From: Stutzerimonas frequens
GTDB taxonomy: Bacteria > Pseudomonadota > Gammaproteobacteria > Pseudomonadales > Pseudomonadaceae
NCBI RefSeq assembly: GCF_024448335.1
Contig: NZ_JAMOHM010000005.1
Location: 62,001 to 126,000, forward strand
Length of the DNA: 64,000 nucleotides
Direction of reading: 5' to 3'
Numbering within the stretch: position 1 is the first letter of the stretch; each line of letters begins with the position of its first letter. Positions 41,353 to 50,585 of this stretch are shown here, in pieces. The notes beneath the pieces were generated by a model. The model searched no databases, was not told the DNA's origin, and worked only from the letters and a program-made list of their open reading frames with translations. The position numbers and the translations under genes were made by a program.

Positions 41353-42510
41353 TCAGTTGAACAGGCTGTAGAAGAACAGGCGAATGCTATCCCAAAAACG
41401 GCGGAACAGCCCACCCTCTTCAACCGTTTCCAGCGCCACCAGGTCGGTGCTACGCACAACCTTGTCATCCAACTTGACCTCGACCTTGCCAACGACATCG
41501 CCCTGCTGGATTGGCGCGGTCAGCGTACCGTTGAAGCTCATGACGGCTTGCAGCTTCTCCACTTGGCCGCGCGGCAGCGTCATGGTCAGGTCCTGGGCCA
41601 GGCCGGCCTTGAGCTTGCTCTGCTGCCCCTTCCAGACCTGGGCTTCGGCCAGCTCGGCGCCCTTCTGGTAGAAGGTGCGGGTCTCGAAGAAGCGGAAGCC
41701 GTACGTCAGCAGTTTTTGCGTTTCCGCGGCACGCGCCTGCTCGCTGTCGGTGCCGAACACCACCGAGATCAGACGCATGTTGTCACGCACCGCAGAGGCC
41801 ACCAGGCAGTAGCCAGCCTCCTCGGTATGACCGGTCTTCAGACCGTCGACGGTCTTGTCGCGCCACAGCAGCAGGTTGCGGTTGGGCTGCTTGATGTTGT
41901 TCCAGAGGAACTCCTTCTGCGCATAGATGGCGTAGTGCGCCGGATCCTCGTAGATGATCGCGCGGGCCAGCTTGGCCATGTCGTTCGCCGAGGAGTAGTG
42001 CTCCGGATCCGGCAGACCGGTGGCGTTCATGAAATGACTATTGGTCATGCCCAGGCGCTGAGCCGTCGCGTTCATCAGGTCAGCGAAAGCCTCTTCGCTA
42101 CCGGCGATATGCTCGGCCATTGCCACGCTGGCATCGTTGCCAGACTGAATGATGATGCCGTGCAACAGATCATCCACCGAAACCTGGGTATTGACCTGGA
42201 TGAACATCCGGGAGCCACCGGTACGCCAGGCCTTCTCGCTGACAGTGACCATGTCGCTATCGCTGATCTGGCCCTTCTGTATTTCCAGGGTGGCGATGTA
42301 GGCGGTCATCAGCTTGGTCAGGCTGGCGGGAGGCAGGCGCTCGTCACCGTTGTGCTCGACCAGCACCTCACCACTGGCCGCATCCATCAGCATGTAGGAC
42401 TTGGCCGCCAGCTGTGGCGGCGACGGCAGGATCTGCGCCGCCCAGACGGTCGGAGCGACCGCCAGCAGAATCAGGACTAGGGAGCGTTGCACAAGGCTGG
42501 TGATGTTCAT
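41353..42510 (-). CDS. dacC: D-alanyl-D-alanine carboxypeptidase (PBP5/6 type)
   Basis: A 385-residue penicillin-binding protein with signal peptide ending VWA-AQ. Active-site motifs are S63-x-x-K66 (SLTK), SGN in IIQSGNDAS, and KTG in LKTGHTEEAG. The C-terminal amphipathic helix (RRFWDSIRLFFYSLFN) anchors it to the inner membrane. It trims the terminal D-Ala of peptidoglycan stem peptides. rlpA lies 48 bases upstream. Confidence 0.96.
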   Translation of the reverse strand: MNITSLVQRSLVLILLAVAPTVWAAQILPSPPQLAAKSYMLMDAASGEVLVEHNGDERLPPASLTKLMTAYIATLEIQKGQISDSDMVTVSEKAWRTGGSRMFIQVNTQVSVDDLLHGIIIQSGNDASVAMAEHIAGSEEAFADLMNATAQRLGMTNSHFMNATGLPDPEHYSSANDMAKLARAIIYEDPAHYAIYAQKEFLWNNIKQPNRNLLLWRDKTVDGLKTGHTEEAGYCLVASAVRDNMRLISVVFGTDSEQARAAETQKLLTYGFRFFETRTFYQKGAELAEAQVWKGQQSKLKAGLAQDLTMTLPRGQVEKLQAVMSFNGTLTAPIQQGDVVGKVEVKLDDKVVRSTDLVALETVEEGGLFRRFWDSIRLFFYSLFN

Positions 42511-42558
42511 CCGAATCTCAAGTTAGTCAGGTAAAACAAGGCAAGAATTGCAAAAGGC

Positions 42559-43551
42559 TCAGTCGACCGCGACGCGGCGCGGCTGTCCGAGATTGGCCAA
42601 GCGTACGCTCTGCTCGAGCTGCAAGGCCTCATCCGGCGTGTCGATGGGTCCCAGCCGCACCCGGTGCAAGGTCTGCTGGTTGTGTACCACCGAGCTGATG
42701 AACACCGGTGCAGACACCACGCCGCTCAGCTTGTCCTTGAGCAGCTGCGCCGCATCCGGATTGGCGAAGGCGCCAACCTGGAGAAACAGGCCAGAGGCTG
42801 CGGGCGAAGCGTTTTTTTTTGCTTCGATTTCCAGCGGCACCGTCGCCGCGGCGTGCTGCTGCGGCGGCGGGGTGTACTGCTCGATCGGTTGCGCCATGTT
42901 GCTGGCCGGCTTGGCCGCGGCAACCTGCGGTTGCGCCATCATGCTGGGCACCGGTCGGCCCTGCTCGGCCCACCACTGTTGCGGATCGATCCCCTCGACC
43001 TTGACCTTGGCGGTGCCACGTTCGGCGTAGCCGAGCTTTTTTGCAGCGGCAAACGACAGGTCGATGATTCTGTCCGAGTAGAACGGCCCCCGGTCGTTGA
43101 CGCGCAGCGTCACGGTGCGTCCGTTTTCCAGGTTGGTGACCTTTACATAGGTCGGCAATGGCAGTGTCTTGTGCGCTGCGCTCATGCCGTACAGGTCATA
43201 CTTCTCGCCATTGGCGGTGGGCTGCCCGTGAAACTTGGTGCCGTACCAGGACGCCGTCCCGGTCGCCGAATAACGGCGTCCGTCGCTGATGGGGAAATAG
43301 GTCTTGCCGAGCACCGTATACGGGTTGGCCTTGTATGGCCCGTAATGCGGCATCGGCACCGCGTCCGGAATCTGCGAGACGTCCACGTCCCACCAGGGCG
43401 CGCCATCCTTGTGCGGACGAGCGTAATCACCTGGACCGCTGATGCCGCTGCCCTTGCTCGGCGTAGTGCTCGGTGCAGGAGTCGACGAGCAGCTCGCCAG
43501 CAGTGCTGCCGTCATGCTCAGGGCAAACACTCTTGTCCAGAGAAGGCTCAT
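42559..43551 (-). CDS. rlpA: Septal ring lytic transglycosylase RlpA
   Basis: A 330-residue lipoprotein: lipobox LLASC near residue 21, a double-psi beta-barrel domain (TGTASWYGTKFHGQPTANGE to VNDRGPFYSDRIIDLS) and a C-terminal SPOR domain (LFLQVGAFANPDAA onward) that binds denuded septal glycans. A low-complexity Pro/Gln/Ala linker joins the two. It overlaps mltB by four bases (ATGA). Confidence 0.96.
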   Translation of the reverse strand: MSLLWTRVFALSMTAALLASCSSTPAPSTTPSKGSGISGPGDYARPHKDGAPWWDVDVSQIPDAVPMPHYGPYKANPYTVLGKTYFPISDGRRYSATGTASWYGTKFHGQPTANGEKYDLYGMSAAHKTLPLPTYVKVTNLENGRTVTLRVNDRGPFYSDRIIDLSFAAAKKLGYAERGTAKVKVEGIDPQQWWAEQGRPVPSMMAQPQVAAAKPASNMAQPIEQYTPPPQQHAAATVPLEIEAKKNASPAASGLFLQVGAFANPDAAQLLKDKLSGVVSAPVFISSVVHNQQTLHRVRLGPIDTPDEALQLEQSVRLANLGQPRRVAVD

Positions 43552-44591
43552 TGATCGCCTCGCGCTTCAGCCAGCTGCTGGGACAGCTGATGCACGGCCA
43601 TGGCGTACATCACGCTGCGGTTATAGCGGGTGATCACGTAGAAGTTCGGCAGGCCCAGCCAGTATTCATCGCCATCGGCACCTTCCAGACGGAACGCTGT
43701 GACGGCGGTCTCGTTGGCCACAGATTTGTCGAACTGCCAACCCAGGGCGCGCATCTCGCCGGCGTTCTTCTGTGATTCGAGGCCAACGGTCAGGCCTTCC
43801 TCGACACGCTCGCCGGAGACCTTGGCCCGCGCCACCACCGGTTCGCCGGCAGCCCAGCCATGCTGTTTGAAGTAGCTGGCGGCACTGCCGATGGCGTCGG
43901 TGGGGTTGTTCCAGATGTCGATATGACCGTCACTGTCGAAGTCCACCGCGTAGGCGCGGAAGCTGCTTGGCATGAACTGTGGCAGGCCCATGGCTCCGGC
44001 GTAAGATCCTTTGAGCGTCAGCGGGTCGACCTGCTCCTCGCGAGTCAGCAGCAGAAACTCCTTGAGCTGCTGGCGGAAGAAAGGCTGCCGCGGCGGATAG
44101 TCGAAACCCAGCGTCGACAGTGCATCGATCACGCGATGGCTGCCGGTGTTGCGCCCGTAGAAGGTTTCCACGCCGATGATCGCCACGATAATCTCGGCCG
44201 GCACGCCGTATTCGGCTTCGGCACGGGCCAGCGCCGCCTCGTTCTCGCGCCAGAAGTCGACGCCCTGGGCGACACGCGAGTCGGTGAGGAAGATCGGCCG
44301 GTATTCCTTCCACGGCTTGACTCGTTCGGCTGGCCGCGAAATCGCATCGAGAATGGCCTGCTTACGTTCGGCCTTTGCGAACAGCTCGTGCAGCTGCTCG
44401 CTGGCGAATCCGTAGTCGCGCGTCATTTCAGCGACAAACTCGTCCACGTGGGGACCGACGTAGTCAGCGGCCTGTAGCGGCAGGCTTCCCAGCACGGCAC
44501 CAGCCAAGCCCACGCCCCCCAGCATTCGCACCACCCAACCACGCCGTAATGAAGTCAACAAATTCACTCTCGTCAAACCTGTGCGATCCAC
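43548..44591 (-). CDS. mltB: Membrane-bound/soluble lytic transglycosylase B
   Basis: A 347-residue exported SLT_2 enzyme. Motifs are the catalytic Glu region IIVAIIGVETFYGRNTG, SYAGAMGLPQFMPSSFRAYA and NFYVITRYNRSVMYAMAVH. The N-terminal segment is hydrophobic (MLGGVGLAGAVLGSLPLQA) without a clear lipobox, closer to a soluble SltB1 type. The GTG at 44591 overlaps rodA; GTG 44567 is a reasonable alternative. Overlap with rlpA shows coupling. Confidence 0.93.
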   Translation of the reverse strand: MDRTGLTRVNLLTSLRRGWVVRMLGGVGLAGAVLGSLPLQAADYVGPHVDEFVAEMTRDYGFASEQLHELFAKAERKQAILDAISRPAERVKPWKEYRPIFLTDSRVAQGVDFWRENEAALARAEAEYGVPAEIIVAIIGVETFYGRNTGSHRVIDALSTLGFDYPPRQPFFRQQLKEFLLLTREEQVDPLTLKGSYAGAMGLPQFMPSSFRAYAVDFDSDGHIDIWNNPTDAIGSAASYFKQHGWAAGEPVVARAKVSGERVEEGLTVGLESQKNAGEMRALGWQFDKSVANETAVTAFRLEGADGDEYWLGLPNFYVITRYNRSVMYAMAVHQLSQQLAEARGDQ

Positions 44592-45718
44592 TTGCGATGG
44601 GTGTGGATCGACATCAAAACCCCGAACCCTGACAGCAGGGTCACCAATGAAGTTCCACCGTAACTGATGAAGGGCAACGGCACCCCCACCACGGGCAACA
44701 GCCCACTGACCATACCGATATTGACGAAAACGTAAACGAAGAATGTCATCGTCAAGGCGCCAGCCAGCAGCTTTCCGAACAATGTTTGCGCCTGCACCGT
44801 GATCACCAGCCCACGCGTGATCAATAGCAGATAGACCAGCAGGAGCAAGCAGACACCGACCAGGCCGAACTCTTCGGCAAGCACGGCGATGATAAAGTCA
44901 GTGTGGCTTTCCGGCAAAAAATCCAGGTGCGACTGCGTCCCGGCCAGCCAGCCCTTGCCGAACACACCGCCCGAGCCAATCGCGGCCTTCGACTGAATGA
45001 TGTTCCACCCCGTGCCCAGCGGATCGCTTTCCGGATCGAGAAAGGTCAGTACGCGCTGCTTCTGATAGTTGTGCAGGACGAAGTACCACATCGCTACGGC
45101 GATGGGCACGACCGCCGCCACCGCACCGATGATCCAGCGCCAGCGCAGACCGGCGATGAACAGCACGAACGCGCCGGACGCCAGAATCAGTAGCGAGGTG
45201 CCCAAGTCAGGCTGCTTGAGGATCAGCACGAACGGCACGAAGATCAGCGACAGGCTGATTGCCGTATGCTTGAGACTTGGCGGCAGGCTGCGGGTCGAAA
45301 GGTACCAGGCGATCGTCATCGGCATGATGATCTTCATGAACTCCGACGGTTGGAAGCGAATCACCCCCGGAATGTTGATCCAGCGCGTGGCGCCCATCGC
45401 CGTGTGCCCGACCACCTCGACCGCGACCAGCAGCGCCACCACGCCCAGATAGCCCAGCGGTACCCAGCGCGCCATGAAACGCGGCTCGAACTGTGCAATC
45501 ACCAGCATGGCACCGAGGCCGAGACCGAAGGACGTCGCCTGCTTGATCACCAGATCCCAGTTCTTGCCACTGGCCGAATAAAGGATGAACAGGCTACCGG
45601 CGGCCAGTATCAAGAGCAGCACCAGCAGTAGCCCGTCGATGTGCAGGCGCTGCAGCAGGCTGGCGCGGCGGCGCAATACATCCTCGCGGGACAGGGTGCG
45701 GTCGAAATTGCCGCTCAT
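44573..45718 (-). CDS. rodA: Rod-shape peptidoglycan glycosyltransferase RodA
   Basis: A 381-residue SEDS protein with about ten membrane segments. Family motifs are GMVSGLLPVVGVPLPFISYG near the C-terminus and the catalytic-loop region around ESDPLGTGWNIIQSKAAIGSG. It polymerises lipid II with PBP2 during elongation. ATG 45718 (MSGNFDRTL) overlaps the pbpA stop (ATGA), so the pair is made together. Confidence 0.97.
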   Translation of the reverse strand: MSGNFDRTLSREDVLRRRASLLQRLHIDGLLLVLLLILAAGSLFILYSASGKNWDLVIKQATSFGLGLGAMLVIAQFEPRFMARWVPLGYLGVVALLVAVEVVGHTAMGATRWINIPGVIRFQPSEFMKIIMPMTIAWYLSTRSLPPSLKHTAISLSLIFVPFVLILKQPDLGTSLLILASGAFVLFIAGLRWRWIIGAVAAVVPIAVAMWYFVLHNYQKQRVLTFLDPESDPLGTGWNIIQSKAAIGSGGVFGKGWLAGTQSHLDFLPESHTDFIIAVLAEEFGLVGVCLLLLVYLLLITRGLVITVQAQTLFGKLLAGALTMTFFVYVFVNIGMVSGLLPVVGVPLPFISYGGTSLVTLLSGFGVLMSIHTHRKWIAQV

Positions 45719-47604
45719 GGCTTCTTCCCTTCGGCAGTCAGCGGCGGTGCGAACTCGGGCTTGAGCTTGCCCTCTTCGTCCAGCAGCCAGGCATCCATGA
45801 CCTGCTTGGCCACTGGCGCGGCAACACCGGAACCGGACTCTCCATTTTCCACCATCACCGCCACGGCAATCTGCGGGTCGTGCACCGGCGCGAACGCGAC
45901 GAACAGCGCATGGTCGCGGTGGCGCTCGGCCAGTTTGGCGCTGTCGTACTTCTCGCCCTGGCGAATCGCCACGACCTGGGCGGTGCCGCTCTTGCCAGCG
46001 ATGCGATAGATCGAATCGTCTCCGACCTTGCGCGCCGTACCGCGCGCGCCATGCAGCACCTGCTCCATGCCGTGGGTCGCATAATCCCAGAACCGCGGAT
46101 CGCGCAGTTGGATGTCCGGAATCGGTTCCGGGTCCACCGGCGCCTTGCCACCGATGCTGCGCGCCAAATGCGGACGAATCCATTTACCGCGCGTGGCCAC
46201 CAGCGCCGTGGCCTGGGCCAGCTGCAGTGGCGTGGCCTGCATGTAGCCCTGACCGATGCCGAGAATGACCGTCTCGCCGGGATACCAGGGCTGCCGGTAG
46301 CGCGCCCGCTTCCAGTCGCGCGAGGGCATCAGGCCTGCGGTCTCTTCGTACATGTCCAGCGATACCCGCTGACCCAGGCCGAATCGAGTCATGTAATCGT
46401 GCATGCGGTCGACGCCCAGCTTGTGCGCCATGTCGTAGAAGTAGGTGTCATTGGAACGGGCAATGGCCAGATCGAGATCGACCCAGCCGTCGCCACTGCG
46501 ATTCCAGTTGCGGTACTTGTGCTTGACGTTGGGCAGCTGGAAGAAGCCCGGATCGAACACCCTGCTGGTCGGCGTGATCACCCCGGCATCGAGCCCGGCG
46601 ACCGCCATCATCGGCTTGATCGTCGAGCCCGGCGGGTACAGGCCGCGCAGCACGCGGTTGTACAGTGGCCGGTCGATCGAGTCGCGCAGCTCGCCGTAGT
46701 CCTTGAAGCTGATTCCCGTGACGAACAGGTTGGGGTCGAAGCTCGGCTGACTGACCATGGCGACCACCTCGCCAGTGTCCGGCAGCAGCGCGACGATGGC
46801 GCCACGGCGCCCGCCCAGGGCCGCCTCGGCCGCCTCCTGCAGATCCAGGTCAAGCGACAGGGTGATGTCCTTGCCCGGGATCGGATCGGTTCGCTTGAGC
46901 ACGCGCAGGACCCGCCCACGGGCGTTGGTCTCGACCTCCTCGTAACCGACCTGGCCGTGCAGCTCGTCCTCGTAGAACTTCTCGATTCCGGTCTTGCCGA
47001 CGTGGTGCGTACCGCTGTAGTTGACCGGATCGAGCTGCTTGAGCTCCTGTTCATTGATCCGCCCGACGTAGCCGACCGAATGCGCGAAATGCGGCCCTTG
47101 CGGGTAATGACGCACCAGCTGCGCCGCGACCTCGACGCCGGGTAGACGGAACTGATTCACCGCGATACGGGCGATCTGTTCCTCGGACAGTTCATACATG
47201 ATCGGCACCGGCTCGAACGGCCGCCGCCCCTGCAGCACGCGCTTCTCGAACAATCCGCGCTCTTCCTCGCCCAGTTCGAGAATCTCCACCACCGAGTCGA
47301 GCACGACCCGCCAGTCGCCGGCACGTTCGCGGGTCACGGTCAGGCTGAAACTCGGCCGGTTGTCGGCGATGACCCGTCCCTGGCGATCGAAGATCAGCCC
47401 GCGGTTGGGCGGGATCGGCTGAACGTGGACGCGGTTGTTCTCCGACAGCGTCGAGTGATGCTCGAACTGCACCACCTGCAGGTAGTACATGCGCGCCACC
47501 AGCACGCCGATCAGCAGCAGCACGACGGCAAGCCCCACGATCACGCGTCGGCGTACCAGCACGGCGTCCTTTTCGTGATCCTTGAGCTGAATCGGTTGCG
47601 GCAT
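45715..47604 (-). CDS. pbpA: Penicillin-binding protein 2
   Basis: A 629-residue class B PBP with one N-terminal membrane helix (VIVGLAVVLLLIGVLVARMY). The transpeptidase motifs are S327-T-I-K (PGSTIKPM), SND in ARSNDTYFYD and KSGTA in AGKSGTAQV. It crosslinks peptidoglycan in the elongasome with RodA. S327 matches the number of the active serine in P. aeruginosa PBP2. Confidence 0.98.
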   Translation of the reverse strand: MPQPIQLKDHEKDAVLVRRRVIVGLAVVLLLIGVLVARMYYLQVVQFEHHSTLSENNRVHVQPIPPNRGLIFDRQGRVIADNRPSFSLTVTRERAGDWRVVLDSVVEILELGEEERGLFEKRVLQGRRPFEPVPIMYELSEEQIARIAVNQFRLPGVEVAAQLVRHYPQGPHFAHSVGYVGRINEQELKQLDPVNYSGTHHVGKTGIEKFYEDELHGQVGYEEVETNARGRVLRVLKRTDPIPGKDITLSLDLDLQEAAEAALGGRRGAIVALLPDTGEVVAMVSQPSFDPNLFVTGISFKDYGELRDSIDRPLYNRVLRGLYPPGSTIKPMMAVAGLDAGVITPTSRVFDPGFFQLPNVKHKYRNWNRSGDGWVDLDLAIARSNDTYFYDMAHKLGVDRMHDYMTRFGLGQRVSLDMYEETAGLMPSRDWKRARYRQPWYPGETVILGIGQGYMQATPLQLAQATALVATRGKWIRPHLARSIGGKAPVDPEPIPDIQLRDPRFWDYATHGMEQVLHGARGTARKVGDDSIYRIAGKSGTAQVVAIRQGEKYDSAKLAERHRDHALFVAFAPVHDPQIAVAVMVENGESGSGVAAPVAKQVMDAWLLDEEGKLKPEFAPPLTAEGKKP

Positions 47605-47622
47605 ATCGGAAGTGTTCGCGTA

Positions 47623-48090
47623 CTACTTGTGATAGGGATGACCGGACAGCAAGGTCCAGGCGCGATAGATCTGCTCGCCAATGAGAATACGCACCAGCGG
47701 ATGCGGCAGGGTCAGCGGCGAAAGCGACCAGCGCTGCTCGCTGCGTGCACAGACCTCGGGTGCCAGTCCCTCCGGGCCGCCAACCATGAGATTGACGTTG
47801 CGCGCATCGAGCCGCCAGCGTTCCAGCTCGGCGGCCAGCTGCTCGGTGCTCCAGGGCTTGCCGTGCACCTCGAGCGTGACGATGCGCTCGCCCGGCTGCA
47901 CCTTGCCCAGCATGGCCTCGCCTTCCTGGCGGATCAACCGCGCCACATCAGCGTTCTTGCCACGAGTGTTGAGCGGAATCTCGTGCAGCTCCAGCGGCAG
48001 CTCGGCGGGCAGGCGCTTGGCGTATTCCTGCCAACCGTCCTCGACCCAGCGCGGCATCTTCGAGCCGACCGCGACCAGCTTGATCCGCAC
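47623..48090 (-). CDS. rlmH: 23S rRNA pseudouridine1915 N3-methyltransferase RlmH
   Basis: A 155-residue SPOUT methyltransferase. It has the family knot region [12 protein letters not shown] near residue 100 and the C-terminal [27 protein letters not shown] segment. It starts three bases after rsfS ends. Confidence 0.97.
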   Translation of the reverse strand: MRIKLVAVGSKMPRWVEDGWQEYAKRLPAELPLELHEIPLNTRGKNADVARLIRQEGEAMLGKVQPGERIVTLEVHGKPWSTEQLAAELERWRLDARNVNLMVGGPEGLAPEVCARSEQRWSLSPLTLPHPLVRILIGEQIYRAWTLLSGHPYHK

Positions 48091-48093
48091 AGC

Positions 48094-48453
48094 TTACTCC
48101 GCGTCGTGGGCGTGCTGCGCGCGGCTCTGCTCGGCGCCCTGCCACAGGCGCTCGAGGTCGTAGAACTGGCGGGTCGGCACCTGCATCACATGCACCACCA
48201 CATCGCCCAGGTCGAGCAGCGCCCATTCGCCGCCATCCAGACCTTCGCTGCCGAGCGGGCGTACGCCCTGCTCCTTGGCCTTCTCCAGAACGTTCTCGGC
48301 CAGCGACTTGACGTGCCGGCTGGAGCTGCCGCTGGCGATGATCATGTAATCGGTGACACTGGTCTTGCCGCGAACATCGATAGTGGTGATGTCCTGGCCT
48401 TTCAGATCTTCCAGCGCGGCGACCGCCAGCTGGACCAAAGCTTCAGTTTGCAT
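48094..48453 (-). CDS. rsfS: Ribosomal silencing factor RsfS
   Basis: A 119-residue protein binding uL14 and blocking subunit joining in stationary phase. The family core [20 protein letters not shown] and the [15 protein letters not shown] segment are clear. nadD ends 15 bases upstream, so the two share a transcript. Confidence 0.97.
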   Translation of the reverse strand: MQTEALVQLAVAALEDLKGQDITTIDVRGKTSVTDYMIIASGSSSRHVKSLAENVLEKAKEQGVRPLGSEGLDGGEWALLDLGDVVVHVMQVPTRQFYDLERLWQGAEQSRAQHAHDAE

Positions 48454-48468
48454 AACGTGAAAACAACC

Positions 48469-49128
48469 TCAGTTCGACGCCCGGTACAGTCCGTGCGCGT
48501 TGATATAAGCCAGTACGGCATCGGGAACCAGGAATCGGACCGACTTGCCGCTGGCCAACAATTGGCGAATCTGTGTGGCCGATACTTCCAGCGGCGTCTG
48601 CCAGACGAAAGCGATCTGCCCTGCCCCACCGCACAGCGCCTGCGGATCGGTCACGCTGCGCGCCGCGAGCAGATCACGCAGTGCCTGCGGCGCCTCGGTG
48701 CCGGCATCCGGCCGCTGCAGCACGAGGATATGGCTGTAATCGAGCAGCTCCTCCCAGCGATGCCAGGTGGGCAGACCACAGAAGGCGTCCCAGCCCACCA
48801 CCAGCAGCAGCTGGTCGTCGGCACCGAGCTCGGCACGCAAGGAAATCAGCGTATCGATGGTGTAGGACGGTCTTTCGCGCTCCAGCTCCCGTGCATCCAC
48901 ACACAGCGGCGGCAGGTCCTGCACCGCCAGGCGGACCATCGCCAGGCGATCCTGTGCCGAGCAATTGGGCGTATCGCGGTGCGGCGGCCGCGCATTGGGT
49001 ATCAACCGCAGCTCGTCGAGCCCGAACATCTCGGCCACTTCGAGCGCGCCGCGCAGGTGGCCGATGTGCACCGGATCGAAGGTGCCACCGAGAATGCCGA
49101 TGCGCCGGGCGCCGCCTGCGTGATTCAT
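48469..49128 (-). CDS. nadD: Nicotinate-nucleotide adenylyltransferase
   Basis: A 219-residue nucleotidyltransferase of NAD synthesis. It has [18 protein letters not shown] (the HxGH motif) at residues 11-28 and the C-terminal [20 protein letters not shown] with the ISSTxIR-like motif. Its ATG overlaps the proA stop by one base. Confidence 0.97.
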   Translation of the reverse strand: MNHAGGARRIGILGGTFDPVHIGHLRGALEVAEMFGLDELRLIPNARPPHRDTPNCSAQDRLAMVRLAVQDLPPLCVDARELERERPSYTIDTLISLRAELGADDQLLLVVGWDAFCGLPTWHRWEELLDYSHILVLQRPDAGTEAPQALRDLLAARSVTDPQALCGGAGQIAFVWQTPLEVSATQIRQLLASGKSVRFLVPDAVLAYINAHGLYRASN

Positions 49129-50393
49129 CAGGTACGGACGTGACCGTCGCCGAAGACCACGTACTTCTCGCTGGTCAACCCTTCCAGGCCGACCGGACCG
49201 CGCGCGTGCAGCTTGTCGGTGGAGATACCGATCTCCGCCCCCAGCCCGTACTCGAAGCCATCGGCGAAGCGGGTCGAGGCGTTGATCATCACCGATGCCG
49301 AATCGACCTCGGTGAGGAAGCGACGGGCGTCGGTGAAGTTCTCCGTGACGATCGCATCGGTGTGCTGCGAGCCGTAACGATTGATGTGTTCGATCGCCTC
49401 GTCCAGCGAGTCGAGGATGCGGACCGACAGGATCGGCGCGTTGTACTCAGTGGACCAGTCTTCTTCGCTGGCCTGCAGCACATCACTGCCGAGTAGCGCT
49501 CGCGTGCGCGGGCAGCCACGCAGCTCAACGCCCTTGTCGCGATAAATGGCGGCCAGGGGCGGCAGCACTTGCTCGGCAATGCCCTGGTGCACCAGCAGCG
49601 TTTCCATGGTGTTGCACGGCGCGAAGCGCTGGGTCTTGGCGTTGTCGGCGATGCGGATGGCCTTGTCCACATCCGCCGCGACGTCGACATAGACGTGGCA
49701 GATGCCGTCCAGGTGCTTGATCACCGGCACCCGGGCGTCACGACTGATGCGTTCGATCAGACCTTTGCCACCACGCGGCACGATCACGTCGACATATTCC
49801 GGCATGCTGATCAGGGCGCCCACCGCGGCGCGGTCAGTGGTGTCCACCACCTGCACGGCAGCAGCCGGCAGGCCGGCTTCGGCGAGGCCGAGCTGGATGC
49901 AACGGGCAATCGCCTGATTGGAATGGATCGCCTCGGAGCCGCCACGCAGGATGGTCGCATTGCCCGACTTCAGGCACAGGCTGGCGGCGTCGATGGTCAC
50001 GTTGGGCCGCGATTCGTAGATGATGCCCACCACGCCCAGCGGTACGCGCATCTTGCCGACCTGGATGCCGGACGGCATGTAGCGCATGTCACGGATCGCG
50101 CCGATCGGGTCCGGTAGCGTGGCGACCTGGCGCAGGCCCTCGATCATGCCGTCGATGACCTTGGGCGTCAGTGCCAGGCGATCGAGCATGGCTGCATCGA
50201 GGCCGTTGGCACGGCCGCCGGCCAGGTCCAGTTCATTGGCCCGCACCAGCTCGTCGCGGGCAGCGTCGAGCGCCGCGGCGGCGGCCTGCAGGGCACGATT
50301 CTTCTGCGCTGTGCTGGCACGCGCAAGCACTCGCGAGGCCTCGCGCGCGGCGCGGCCCAGGCGGGTCATGTAGTCGAGTACGGACTCGGTCAT
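49128..50393 (-). CDS. proA: Gamma-glutamyl phosphate reductase
   Basis: A 421-residue aldehyde-dehydrogenase-fold enzyme of proline synthesis, making glutamate 5-semialdehyde. The catalytic Cys is in [13 protein letters not shown] and the NADP-binding region includes [19 protein letters not shown]. It is the first gene of the minus-strand cluster that runs to lipA. Confidence 0.97.
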   Translation of the reverse strand: MTESVLDYMTRLGRAAREASRVLARASTAQKNRALQAAAAALDAARDELVRANELDLAGGRANGLDAAMLDRLALTPKVIDGMIEGLRQVATLPDPIGAIRDMRYMPSGIQVGKMRVPLGVVGIIYESRPNVTIDAASLCLKSGNATILRGGSEAIHSNQAIARCIQLGLAEAGLPAAAVQVVDTTDRAAVGALISMPEYVDVIVPRGGKGLIERISRDARVPVIKHLDGICHVYVDVAADVDKAIRIADNAKTQRFAPCNTMETLLVHQGIAEQVLPPLAAIYRDKGVELRGCPRTRALLGSDVLQASEEDWSTEYNAPILSVRILDSLDEAIEHINRYGSQHTDAIVTENFTDARRFLTEVDSASVMINASTRFADGFEYGLGAEIGISTDKLHARGPVGLEGLTSEKYVVFGDGHVRT

Positions 50394-50585
50394 GGATCTA
50401 GCTGGCCTGACTGAAGGGAAAGCGGCTGATTATAGCCGTCCCGGCAGCCTACGCACAGCGACGACGGGGCGAAAGGGCTCCGATCGCGCCCGCTCTGCAT
50501 GACACCAGCGGGGTATTATCGGCGCACAGGAAACCCGCCGCCCTTTCGTCAGGTCGAAAGGCGACCCCGATCCAAGGAAGCATGC

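Noticed and set aside
50514..50519. TATTAT as a -10 box for the DedA-PAP2 gene
   Set aside because: No acceptable -35 hexamer at 16-18 bases; left out as a promoter call.
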